Shown one piece after another: positions 7,178-12,494 of a stretch of 12,494 nt of DNA. A program made the position numbers and the translations under genes. Source of the stretch: JBBCJT01 sp037190665 (GTDB taxonomy: Bacteria > Pseudomonadota > Alphaproteobacteria > Acetobacterales > Acetobacteraceae); assembly GCA_037190665.1 (NCBI GenBank), contig JBBCJT010000089.1, forward strand, positions 1 to 12,494, given 5' to 3'. Every line of letters starts with the position of its first letter. Position 1 is the first letter of the stretch. Below the pieces are notes generated by a model, which was not told where the DNA came from, searched no databases, and worked only from the letters and a program-made list of their open reading frames with translations.

Positions 7178-7214
7178 CGGCACGAGCAAGACCGCTCGTG
7201 CCGTGGTTGTTTTC
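7178..7214 (+). terminator. Intrinsic terminator after kup, second copy
   Basis: The same 10-bp stem as the first copy (7178-7187 with 7194-7203) closes the loop AAGACC and is followed by TGGTTGTTTTC. The stem arms are unchanged while the loop differs by one base, as expected if pairing is under selection. Being duplicated, it would back up the first terminator and insulate the DUF35 gene from kup readthrough. Confidence 0.6.
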
Positions 7215-7369
7215 TGCGCCCTCAGGCACGGGAAAATGCATACGCACCCGGCCTCTTCGCACAGGCGACGTACCGCGTTCACGACCCCGGGAGGAGGCAG
7301 GTGACTCGTGCCGTGTCATGGCGCAGGCTCGTTTGCCAGTCGGCCGGGAGATGTGCCATTTCACACGCT

Positions 7370-7732
7370 ATGGGAACGTCCGAAGGGCCGGAGGCCCGGT
7401 TTCGCGCCTTCCTCGCCGAAGGCCGGTTCATGATCCAGCGTTCGGCGAGCACCGGACGCCACGTCTTCTACCCGCGCGTCGCCGTCCCGGGCACGGGCGA
7501 GACCGACCTGGAATGGGTCGAGACGCCGGGCACGGGCACCGTCTACGCCACCACCGTCACCCGCACGCGCGAAGGCAACTACAACGTCTCGATCATCGAG
7601 CTTGACGAGGGCGTGCGCATGCTGAGCCGCGTGGAAGGCATCGCGCCCGAGGACGTCAGGATCGGCCAGCGCGTCCGCGCCCGCATCGCCGCCGAGAACG
7701 GCGCCCCCCTCGTGGTGTTCGACCCCGCATGA
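7370..7732 (+). CDS. DUF35 / OB-fold protein with degenerate zinc ribbon, thiolase partner
   Basis: A 120-residue protein of the DUF35 family (rubredoxin-like zinc ribbon followed by an OB fold), which typically sits beside thiolase-like genes. In Ltp2-ChsH2 of steroid degradation, the DUF35 domain binds the thiolase-like protein to make a retro-aldolase. Residues about 20-45 (FMIQRSASTGRHVFYPR, then VAVPGTGETDLEW) follow the ribbon pattern, but Ser, Thr or Val stands at all four places where family members have Cys, so zinc is probably not bound. The OB-fold part (GTGTVYATTVTR, VSIIELDEGVRML, IGQRVRARI) is intact. The ATG at 7370 fits family length; GGGAG is about 19 nt upstream, too far to be convincing. 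The stop overlaps the thiolase start as ATGA. It probably shapes the CoA ester site of its partner. Confidence 0.88.
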   Translation: MGTSEGPEARFRAFLAEGRFMIQRSASTGRHVFYPRVAVPGTGETDLEWVETPGTGTVYATTVTRTREGNYNVSIIELDEGVRMLSRVEGIAPEDVRIGQRVRARIAAENGAPLVVFDPA

Positions 7733-8880
7733 CACATCCCATTCGTGGCCGCACCGCGGTCGTCGGCATCGGTTCCGCGGGCGCCGGCGAGGCGGCCGGC
7801 AACAGCGCCATCGAACTGCTCGCCCAGGCCTCGCTCGCGGCCATCGCCGATGCCGGGCTGAAGCTCACCGACATCGACGGCATCTTCGCCGCCACCTCCA
7901 CCCACGCCTTCCCGACGCTCTCGGTGGCCGAATATCTCGGCATCCGCCCGCGCTTCTTCGACGGCACCAATGTCGGCGGGTCGAGCTTCGAGGCGCACAT
8001 GCTGCACGCGGCACTGGCGCTGGACGCCGGGCTCTGCGACGCGGCGCTGATCTGCTACGGCTCCAACCAGCGCACCGCGGGCGGGCGGCTGGTGTCGATG
8101 AGCGAGCCGCAGCCGTTCGAGGCGCCGTACAAGCCGCGCCACCCGATCACCGCCTACGCGCTCGCCGCAGCGCGGCACATGCACCAGTTCGGCACCAAAC
8201 GCGAGCAGCTCGCCGACGTCGCGGTCGCCGCGCGGGCCTGGGCCAACCTCAACCCGGACGCCTTCGCGCGCGGCCCGCTGACGCGGGAGGACGTGCTGAA
8301 GGCGCGCATGATCAGCGATCCGCTGACCACCGCCGATTGCTGCCTCGTCACCGATGGCGGCGCGGCCTGCGTGATGGTGCGCGCCGACCGGGCGAAGGAT
8401 CTGCGCCACGCGCCCGCCTACCTGCTGGGAGCGGCCGGTGCGCAGTGGCACCGCGCCATCAGCTCCATGCCCGACCTGACGGTCACGGCGGCGAGCGAGA
8501 GCGGGCCGCGCGCCTTCGCGATGGCGGGGCTGACGCAGAAGGATGTCGACCTGCTGATGCTGTACGACGCCTTCACCATCAACACGATCCTGTTCCTGGA
8601 GGATCTGGGCTTCTGCCCGAAGGGCGAAGGTGGCCGCTTCGTCGCCGACGGCGCGATCGGCCCGGGCGGGCGGCTGAAGGTCAACACCAACGGCGGCGGC
8701 CTGTCCTGCGTGCATCCCGGCATGTACGGGCTGTTCCTGATCCTGGAGGCGGTGACGCAGATCCGCGGCGACGCCGGCGCGCGCCAGATCACCAAGCGCG
8801 ACATCGCGCTGGTGCACGGCAACGGCGGCACACTGTCCTCGCAGGTGACCGCGCTGCTGGGGAGTGCGGCGACCGTCTGA
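7729..8880 (+). CDS. SCP2/Ltp-type thiolase-like protein, probable CoA-ester aldolase
   Basis: A 383-residue thiolase-fold protein of the lipid-transfer-protein/SCP2 thiolase group. Classical thiolases carry a nucleophilic Cys in the N-terminal half; here the equivalent site reads NVGGSSFEAH with Ser85/Ser86. The His motif NTNGG...HPGMYG is kept (His329). The second catalytic Cys, normally in a C-x-GGG-type motif, is replaced by HGNGG (363-367). Ordinary Claisen condensation or thiolysis is therefore unlikely, which fits the Ltp2-type proteins that cleave beta-hydroxyacyl-CoA by retro-aldol chemistry together with a DUF35 partner, encoded here immediately upstream with a 4-nt overlap. No separate ribosome site is seen, so translation is probably coupled. 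Substrate unknown; a non-catalytic or carrier role is the alternative. Confidence 0.9.
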   Translation: MTHPIRGRTAVVGIGSAGAGEAAGNSAIELLAQASLAAIADAGLKLTDIDGIFAATSTHAFPTLSVAEYLGIRPRFFDGTNVGGSSFEAHMLHAALALDAGLCDAALICYGSNQRTAGGRLVSMSEPQPFEAPYKPRHPITAYALAAARHMHQFGTKREQLADVAVAARAWANLNPDAFARGPLTREDVLKARMISDPLTTADCCLVTDGGAACVMVRADRAKDLRHAPAYLLGAAGAQWHRAISSMPDLTVTAASESGPRAFAMAGLTQKDVDLLMLYDAFTINTILFLEDLGFCPKGEGGRFVADGAIGPGGRLKVNTNGGGLSCVHPGMYGLFLILEAVTQIRGDAGARQITKRDIALVHGNGGTLSSQVTALLGSAATV

Positions 8881-8908
8881 TATCGGCGGGTCCCGCACGC
8901 GGCACCGG

Positions 8909-8948
8909 CCCTCACCCCGGCCCTCTCCCGCAGGCGGGAGAGGGAGAT
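8909..8948 (+). repeat. REP-like palindromic element, copy A
   Basis: The head CCCTCACCCCGG is followed by a palindrome whose arms CCCTCTCCCGC (8921-8931) and its complement (8934-8944) face each other across AG. It lies 28 nt past the thiolase stop. It is a near-identical inverted match to copy B, with one difference in 40 bases. Confidence 0.85.
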
Positions 8949-9084
8949 CCGGCGCTTGGGGGGTGAGGCGGACGTCACCGGCCTTGCGCGCGGACGCCAA
9001 TGAGACGGTCATCGGCAAGGCTCCGCGGTACGATGCGCGCGGCGTTGTTCGTTAGTTGACCCTCCTCTCTCCCGGTTCACCCAC

Positions 9085-9124
9085 ATCTCCCTCTCCCGCG
9101 TGCGGGAGAGGGCCGGGGTGAGGG
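9085..9124 (-). repeat. REP-like palindromic element, copy B, inverted
   Basis: Arms 9089-9099 and 9102-9112 are followed by CCGGGGTGAGGG, so the element is in the opposite orientation to copy A. A and B together enclose 136 bp and form a head-out pair like a bacterial interspersed mosaic element. No target-site duplication is apparent outside the pair. Confidence 0.85.
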
Positions 9125-9168
9125 TGCGTCCGCGAGCACCACGGCGAGGTTCTGCCTCCGCGCAAACC

Positions 9169-9208
9169 CCCTCACCCTGTCCCTCTCCCGCCGGCGGGAG
9201 AGGGGACG
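9169..9208 (+). repeat. REP-like palindromic element, copy C
   Basis: The head CCCTCACCCTGT is followed by a perfect loop-free 24-bp palindrome (9181-9204) with the same CCCTCTCCCGC arm. It has the orientation of copy A but a diverged head, so it is an older or separate copy. Confidence 0.82.
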
Positions 9209-9354
9209 CTGCACGACGCGCCTCGCCTTCTTGCTCCCGTCCACTGCCCCAAACCATTCCGCCCCGCTGCTTGATCCACGGCGGGGTGGCGGGCATCGTG
9301 CGCGCTGATTTCAGGCCGGCGCAGTCCGGCGCGCACGGGAGTTGCGTTCCCATC

Positions 9355-11469
9355 ATGGCAGCAGATGGCGCCGCGGCGCCGCACCACCGCTTCGCCTCGC
9401 TCACCGGCCTGCTCGCACCGCGCTCGGTCGCGATCATCGGCGCATCGGACGATCCGATCCGCATCGGCGGCCGGCCCATCGCCTACATGAAGGCGCAGGG
9501 CTTCGCCGGGCCGATCCTGCCGGTGAATCCCAAACGCCAGACGGTGCAGGACCTGCCCGCCTTCGCATCGGTGGATGCGCTGCCGGAAACCCCGGACGTC
9601 GCCATCGTCGCGGTGCCGGGCGACGCCGCCATCGAGGCGGTGGACGCGCTGGGCCGGCGCGGCACGAAAGGCGCCATCGTCTTCACCGCCGGCTTCGCCG
9701 AGATGGACGAGGCGGGCGAGGCGGCGCAGGAGCGGCTGGTCGCCGCCGCGCGCAGGCACGGCATGCGGCTGATCGGGCCGAACTGCCTCGGCCTGTTCAA
9801 CGCGCGGATCGGCTTCTACCCGATCTTCTCGTCGAGCTTCGAGAACGGATGGCCACGCCCCGGGCGCATCGGCATCGTCAGCCAGTCCGGCGCCTTCGGC
9901 ACGCATATCTTCGCCGCCGCGCGCGACCGGCATATGGGCACGCCGCTGCTGGTGACCACCGGCAACGAGGGCGACGTGACCATCGGCGATGCGCTCGGCT
10001 GGATGGTCGAGGATCCGGAGACCGACGTGATCGCCGCCTATTGCGAAGGCGTGCGCGAGGCGGACAGCTTCCTCGCCGCGCTGGATGCGGCGCGGCGGGC
10101 GAAGAAGCCGGTGGTGATGATGAAGGTGGGCCGCTCGGCGCTCGGCGCGTCGGCGGCGAAGTCGCACACGGCGTCGATCGCCGGCGACGATGCGGTGACC
10201 GGCGCGGTGCTGGCCGAATACGGCGTGGTCCGCGCACGCAGCACGGAGGAACTGCTCGACATCGCCTACACGGCGACGAAGCGCGTCTATCCGGTGAGCA
10301 ACACGCTTGGCGTGGTGACGATCTCGGGCGGCGCGGGCGTGCTGATCTCGGATGCGGCGGAAGCGCTCGACCTGCCGATGCCGGAGATGCCCGAGGCGTC
10401 GCAGGCGAAGCTGAAGGCGCTGATCCCGTTCAGCAACCCGCGCAACCCGGTGGACTGCACGGCGCAGGCCTTCAACGACATGTCGATGATCGGCGCCTTC
10501 GCGCGCGAGATGGTCGAAGCCGGCGGCTATGCCTCCGTGCTCGCCTTCTTCACGCAGGTCGGCGCCTCGCGCTCCATCGCGCCGGCCATGCGCCGCGAGC
10601 TGAAGGCGGTGATGGCGGCGCATCCGGACCGGCTGTTCGTGCTGTCCGTCCTCGCCCCGCCCGAGCGCATCCGCGAGTACGAGGCGGACGGGTTCCTCTG
10701 CTTCGAGGACCCCACGCGCGCCACCGTCGCCATCGCGGCCATGGGCCAGTACGGCGCCGCCTTCGCGCGCACGGATGCCGCGCCGCCGCCCGCGGTGTCG
10801 CGGATCGCCCTTCCCGCCGCCACGCCATCCGAGGCCGAGGCCAAGCGCATCCTTGCCGAGGCCGGCATCCCCGCCGCGCCCGAACGCGCCTGCGCCACCG
10901 CCGAGGAGGCTGTGGCCGCCGCCGAAGCGATGGGCGGCAAGGTCGTGCTGAAGATCCTGTCGCCCGATATCCTGCACAAGAGCGAGATCGGCGGCGTGCT
11001 GGTCGGCATCGAGGGCGCGGATGCGGTCCGCGCCGGCTTCACCACGCTGATCGAACGCGCACGCACGCATGCGCCGGATGCGCGCATCGAGGGCGTGCTG
11101 GTGGCCAAGCAGGTCTCCGGCGTGGAGTGCATCCTCGGCATCCATCGCGACCCGGTCTTCGGCCCCGTGGCGATGGTCGGCCTCGGCGGCGTGTTCGTGG
11201 AGATCCTCAAGGACGTGGCGTTCCGCCGCTGCCCCTTCGACGCGGCCGCCGCCACGCAGATGATCCGCGGCCTGCGCGGCTTCCCGCTGCTGGACGGCGC
11301 GCGCGGGCGGCCGCGGGCCGATGTCGCGGCGCTGGCCGATGCGCTCGCGCGGCTCTCCGCCTTCGCCGCAGCGCACCCCGAGATCGCCTCCGTCGATATC
11401 AACCCTGTCTTCGTTCAGAACGCCGGCGAAGGCGTGTTCGCCGCCGATGCCGTGATCGAGATCGCATGA
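9355..11469 (+). CDS. ADP-forming acyl-CoA synthetase (acetate-CoA ligase family), alpha-beta fusion
   Basis: A 704-residue CoA ligase of the NDP-forming family, which makes or splits acyl-CoA with ADP and phosphate through phosphohistidine. Domain order: CoA-binding Rossmann domain (about 12-110, SVAIIGASDDP), succinyl-CoA-synthetase-like domains (about 140-470, with GPNCLG, GIVSQSGAFG and TTGNEGDV), and a C-terminal ATP-grasp domain (about 490-704). Both relay histidines are visible: His271 in AAKSHTASIAG and His541 in DILHKSEIGGV. Length and order match single-chain fusion members. The ATG at 9355 is where similarity begins; the frame runs open upstream but only through repeats. Its stop overlaps the MaoC start as ATGA. 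It probably activates the acid fed into the pathway; the acyl group cannot be read from the sequence. Confidence 0.93.
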   Translation: MAADGAAAPHHRFASLTGLLAPRSVAIIGASDDPIRIGGRPIAYMKAQGFAGPILPVNPKRQTVQDLPAFASVDALPETPDVAIVAVPGDAAIEAVDALGRRGTKGAIVFTAGFAEMDEAGEAAQERLVAAARRHGMRLIGPNCLGLFNARIGFYPIFSSSFENGWPRPGRIGIVSQSGAFGTHIFAAARDRHMGTPLLVTTGNEGDVTIGDALGWMVEDPETDVIAAYCEGVREADSFLAALDAARRAKKPVVMMKVGRSALGASAAKSHTASIAGDDAVTGAVLAEYGVVRARSTEELLDIAYTATKRVYPVSNTLGVVTISGGAGVLISDAAEALDLPMPEMPEASQAKLKALIPFSNPRNPVDCTAQAFNDMSMIGAFAREMVEAGGYASVLAFFTQVGASRSIAPAMRRELKAVMAAHPDRLFVLSVLAPPERIREYEADGFLCFEDPTRATVAIAAMGQYGAAFARTDAAPPPAVSRIALPAATPSEAEAKRILAEAGIPAAPERACATAEEAVAAAEAMGGKVVLKILSPDILHKSEIGGVLVGIEGADAVRAGFTTLIERARTHAPDARIEGVLVAKQVSGVECILGIHRDPVFGPVAMVGLGGVFVEILKDVAFRRCPFDAAAATQMIRGLRGFPLLDGARGRPRADVAALADALARLSAFAAAHPEIASVDINPVFVQNAGEGVFAADAVIEIA

Positions 11470-12317
11470 GCACCACTTACGACGCCCTGATGGCCTATCC
11501 CGTGCCGGAGATCCGGCAGACGCTGCGCAGGCACGACACGATGCTCTACGCGGTGTCGGTGGGGCTGGGGCAGGACCCGATGGACGAAGGCCAGCTCCGC
11601 TTCGTGGACGAGCGCAAGCTGGTCGCGCTGCCGGCGATGGCGGTGGTGCTCGGCTATCCCGGCTTCTGGCTCGGCAATCCCGCGACCGGCGTGGATGCGG
11701 TCAAGCTGGTGCATGGCGAGCAGGGCATCGTGCTGCACCGGCCGTTGCCGGTGGAAGGCACGCTGATCGGGCGCACGCGCATCACCGGCATCATCGACAA
11801 GGGACCGGGCAAGGGCGCGCTGCTGTATTCGGAGCGCGACGTGCTCGACGAGGCGACCGGTGCGCTGATCGCGACCAACACGATCACCACCTTCCTGCGC
11901 GGTGACGGCGGCATCGGCGGCCCGGGCGCGGCGGCCAAACCCGTGCACCCGATCCCCGAGCGCGCGCCGGACGAGACCGTGTCGCTCGCCACGCGCCCCG
12001 AGCAGGCGCTGATCTACCGGCTGAACGGCGACCTCAACCCGCTGCACAGCGATCCGTCCTTCGCCGCGAAGGCCGGCTTCCCGCGGCCGATCCTGCACGG
12101 GCTGTGCACCTTCGGCGTGGTCTGCCACGCGCTGGTGAAGGCGCTGTGCGGCTACAACCCCGCGCGGCTGAAGTCGATGGACGTGCGCTTCTCTGCGCCG
12201 GTGTTCCCGGGCGAGACCATCGTCACGGAGATATGGCGCGCGGAAGGCGCGTTCCGCGCGAAGGTGGCGGAACGGGATGTCGTGGTGGTGAACAACGGAC
12301 GGGCGGTGGTGGCGTAG
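11466..12317 (+). CDS. MaoC-like double-hotdog enoyl-CoA hydratase (hydratase 2 type)
   Basis: A 283-residue protein with two hotdog halves, the length and layout of type 2 enoyl-CoA hydratases. The N-terminal half shows LPAMAVVLGYPGF and LVHGEQGIVLHRPLP. The C-terminal half carries the hydratase 2 signature YRLNGDLNPLHSDP with Asp189 and His194 five residues apart, as in the catalytic pair of known hydratases. It is followed by GFPRPILHGLCTFG, typical of the family. The expected reaction is addition of water to a trans-2-enoyl-CoA to give a (3R)-hydroxyacyl-CoA. The ATG overlaps the synthetase stop, so the two are cotranslated. In steroid degraders a MaoC protein supplies the hydroxyacyl-CoA cleaved by the DUF35/thiolase aldolase, which suits the genes just upstream. 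A hairpin begins 3 nt past the stop. Confidence 0.93.
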   Translation: MSTTYDALMAYPVPEIRQTLRRHDTMLYAVSVGLGQDPMDEGQLRFVDERKLVALPAMAVVLGYPGFWLGNPATGVDAVKLVHGEQGIVLHRPLPVEGTLIGRTRITGIIDKGPGKGALLYSERDVLDEATGALIATNTITTFLRGDGGIGGPGAAAKPVHPIPERAPDETVSLATRPEQALIYRLNGDLNPLHSDPSFAAKAGFPRPILHGLCTFGVVCHALVKALCGYNPARLKSMDVRFSAPVFPGETIVTEIWRAEGAFRAKVAERDVVVVNNGRAVVA

Positions 12318-12320
12318 CAG

Positions 12321-12388
12321 CGGGGCGCTGCCCCGCACCCCGGAAGGGGCTTTGCCCCTTCACCCCACCAGGGGGCACGGCCCCCTGG
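12321..12388 (+). terminator. Hairpin series after the MaoC gene, possible terminator
   Basis: Three G/C-rich hairpins lie within 71 nt of the stop codon. None has a long U-tract, although the second is followed by CTTCACC. Position and repetition suggest transcript-end formation or protection from exonucleases, but the case is weaker than for the terminators after kup. Confidence 0.35.
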
Positions 12389-12405
12389 ACCTGCGATTCC
12401 TCAAG

Positions 12406-12494
12406 AGGGCCTTCGGCCAAATCGGTCCTCTGCCCCACCCCCTCGATGATTATCGAGGGGGTGGGGGCAGATGACCGATTTGGCCGAAGGCCCT
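12406..12494. repeat. 89-nt near-perfect palindrome able to form a ~42-bp hairpin
   Basis: The outer arms 12406-12427 and 12473-12494 are perfect 22-base complements. Inside, a further arm up to 12447 pairs with 12452 onward around the loop GATT (12448-12451). The only interruptions are one bulged G (12467) and one C-T mismatch (12428/12472). The right arm ends exactly at the window edge, so it could be longer. Confidence 0.9.

Larger units (their letters stand above)
6992..7315. repeat. Tandem 113-bp hairpin repeats, two near-identical units and a decayed third
   Basis: Together with 7316-7369, this fills the 382-bp gap between kup and the DUF35 gene, which holds no convincing gene. Unit 1 starts at GGCCCTCAGGCGCC (6992) and unit 2 at the same words at 7105, a period of 113 bp with only scattered base changes. 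A third, strongly diverged unit runs from about 7217 to 7315: it keeps CCCTCAGG at its start, CCGCGTTC in the middle and CTCGTGCCGTG at the end in the right order and spacing, but lost one arm of the terminal hairpin. Each intact unit also has a CGCCGC-ATCA-GCGGCG hairpin. The third unit contains a locally A-rich patch around 7230-7245. Confidence 0.88.
8881..9354. other. 474-bp non-coding stretch with three palindromic repeats
   Basis: No open frame here has recognisable protein features, and those that extend in from the synthetase (9100-9354, upstream of the chosen ATG) read through palindromes. It holds three copies of a CCCTCACC-plus-palindrome element (listed separately) and further fragments of the same wording, such as CCTCCTCTCTCCCGG at 9061-9075. 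GGGAG at 9337-9341 is 13 nt before the synthetase ATG. The gap separates the DUF35-thiolase pair from the synthetase-MaoC pair, so the second pair probably has its own promoter within about 9205-9354; no convincing one was identified. Confidence 0.75.
12318..12494. repeat. Right, inverted copy of the hairpin-rich dispersed repeat
   Basis: No gene is visible. Hairpins follow in series: CGGGGC-GCT-GCCCCG (12321-12335), AAGGGGC-TTT-GCCCCTT (12344-12360), a 9-bp stem at 12368-12388, and the long palindrome 12406-12494. Bases 12356-12390 are the exact reverse complement of 62-96, and similarity continues to the palindrome loop. Relative to the gene it follows, the element has the same orientation as at the left edge. 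The repeat may continue past the window. Confidence 0.88.

Noticed and set aside
6992..7217. Small RNA or riboswitch in the hairpin repeats after kup
   Set aside because: The hairpins with T-rich tails are explained by terminators, and no known riboswitch core could be recognised.
7139..7369. Upstream extension of the DUF35 reading frame into the tandem repeats
   Set aside because: The extra residues are translated repeat sequence with no family similarity; the ATG at 7370 gives the normal domain length.
8909..9208. CRISPR array
   Set aside because: There are only three palindromes in mixed orientation with unequal spacing, and no spacer pattern or cas gene.
9172..11376. 734-residue minus-strand open frame opposite the synthetase
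   Set aside because: Composition is dominated by Arg, His and Ala without motifs, while the + strand frame carries every expected synthetase motif.
9342..11465. Plus-strand frame through the synthetase, in phase with and upstream of the MaoC gene
   Set aside because: It is an arginine-rich shadow of the synthetase frame. The MaoC similarity begins at the ATG at 11466, so this is not a fusion protein.

Overview
The window looks like chromosomal DNA from a very G+C-rich alphaproteobacterium. A member of the Acetobacteraceae or Rhodospirillales (Roseomonas-like) is my best guess. This rests on codon use biased to G/C in the third position, on catabolic operons built from ABC importers, RraA-like aldolases and CoA enzymes, and on abundant G/C-rich hairpin repeats between genes. 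No rRNA, tRNA, CRISPR array, integrase or transposase was seen.

Layout: positions 1-186 hold one copy of a hairpin-rich dispersed repeat. Positions 187-4971 are a tight leftward operon. In transcription order it encodes a periplasmic substrate-binding protein (4971-3925), two PotB/PotC-type permeases (3922-3089, 3078-2296) and three RraA-family aldolase-like proteins (2295-1630, 1577-873, 876-187). Its genes overlap or nearly touch, except for a 52-bp gap before the second RraA gene. No ATPase subunit is present. A 120-bp divergent promoter region (4972-5091) separates it from a rightward kup potassium transporter gene (5092-6987). kup is followed by a 113-bp unit repeated twice in tandem, each with a 10-bp-stem hairpin and a T-rich tail, plus a decayed third unit (6992-about 7315).

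The right half is a CoA-thioester pathway on the + strand. It starts with a DUF35-type OB-fold protein that has lost all zinc-ribbon cysteines (7370-7732), overlapping an SCP2/Ltp-type thiolase-like protein that lacks the classical thiolase cysteines (7729-8880). A 474-bp non-coding stretch with three palindromic repeats follows. Then come a single-chain ADP-forming acyl-CoA synthetase (9355-11469) and a double-hotdog MaoC-type enoyl-CoA hydratase (11466-12317), also overlapping. The window ends in an inverted copy of the left-edge repeat, including an 89-nt hairpin.

Working model (inference): the importer brings in an organic acid or other small solute. The synthetase activates an acid to its CoA thioester, the hydratase makes a beta-hydroxyacyl-CoA, and the DUF35/thiolase-like pair cleaves it in the manner of the Ltp2-ChsH2 retro-aldolase of steroid side-chain degradation. 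The RraA proteins would cleave or decarboxylate keto acids. No acyl-CoA dehydrogenase is present, so the route is incomplete here, and nothing in the sequence proves that the two halves act on the same compound.
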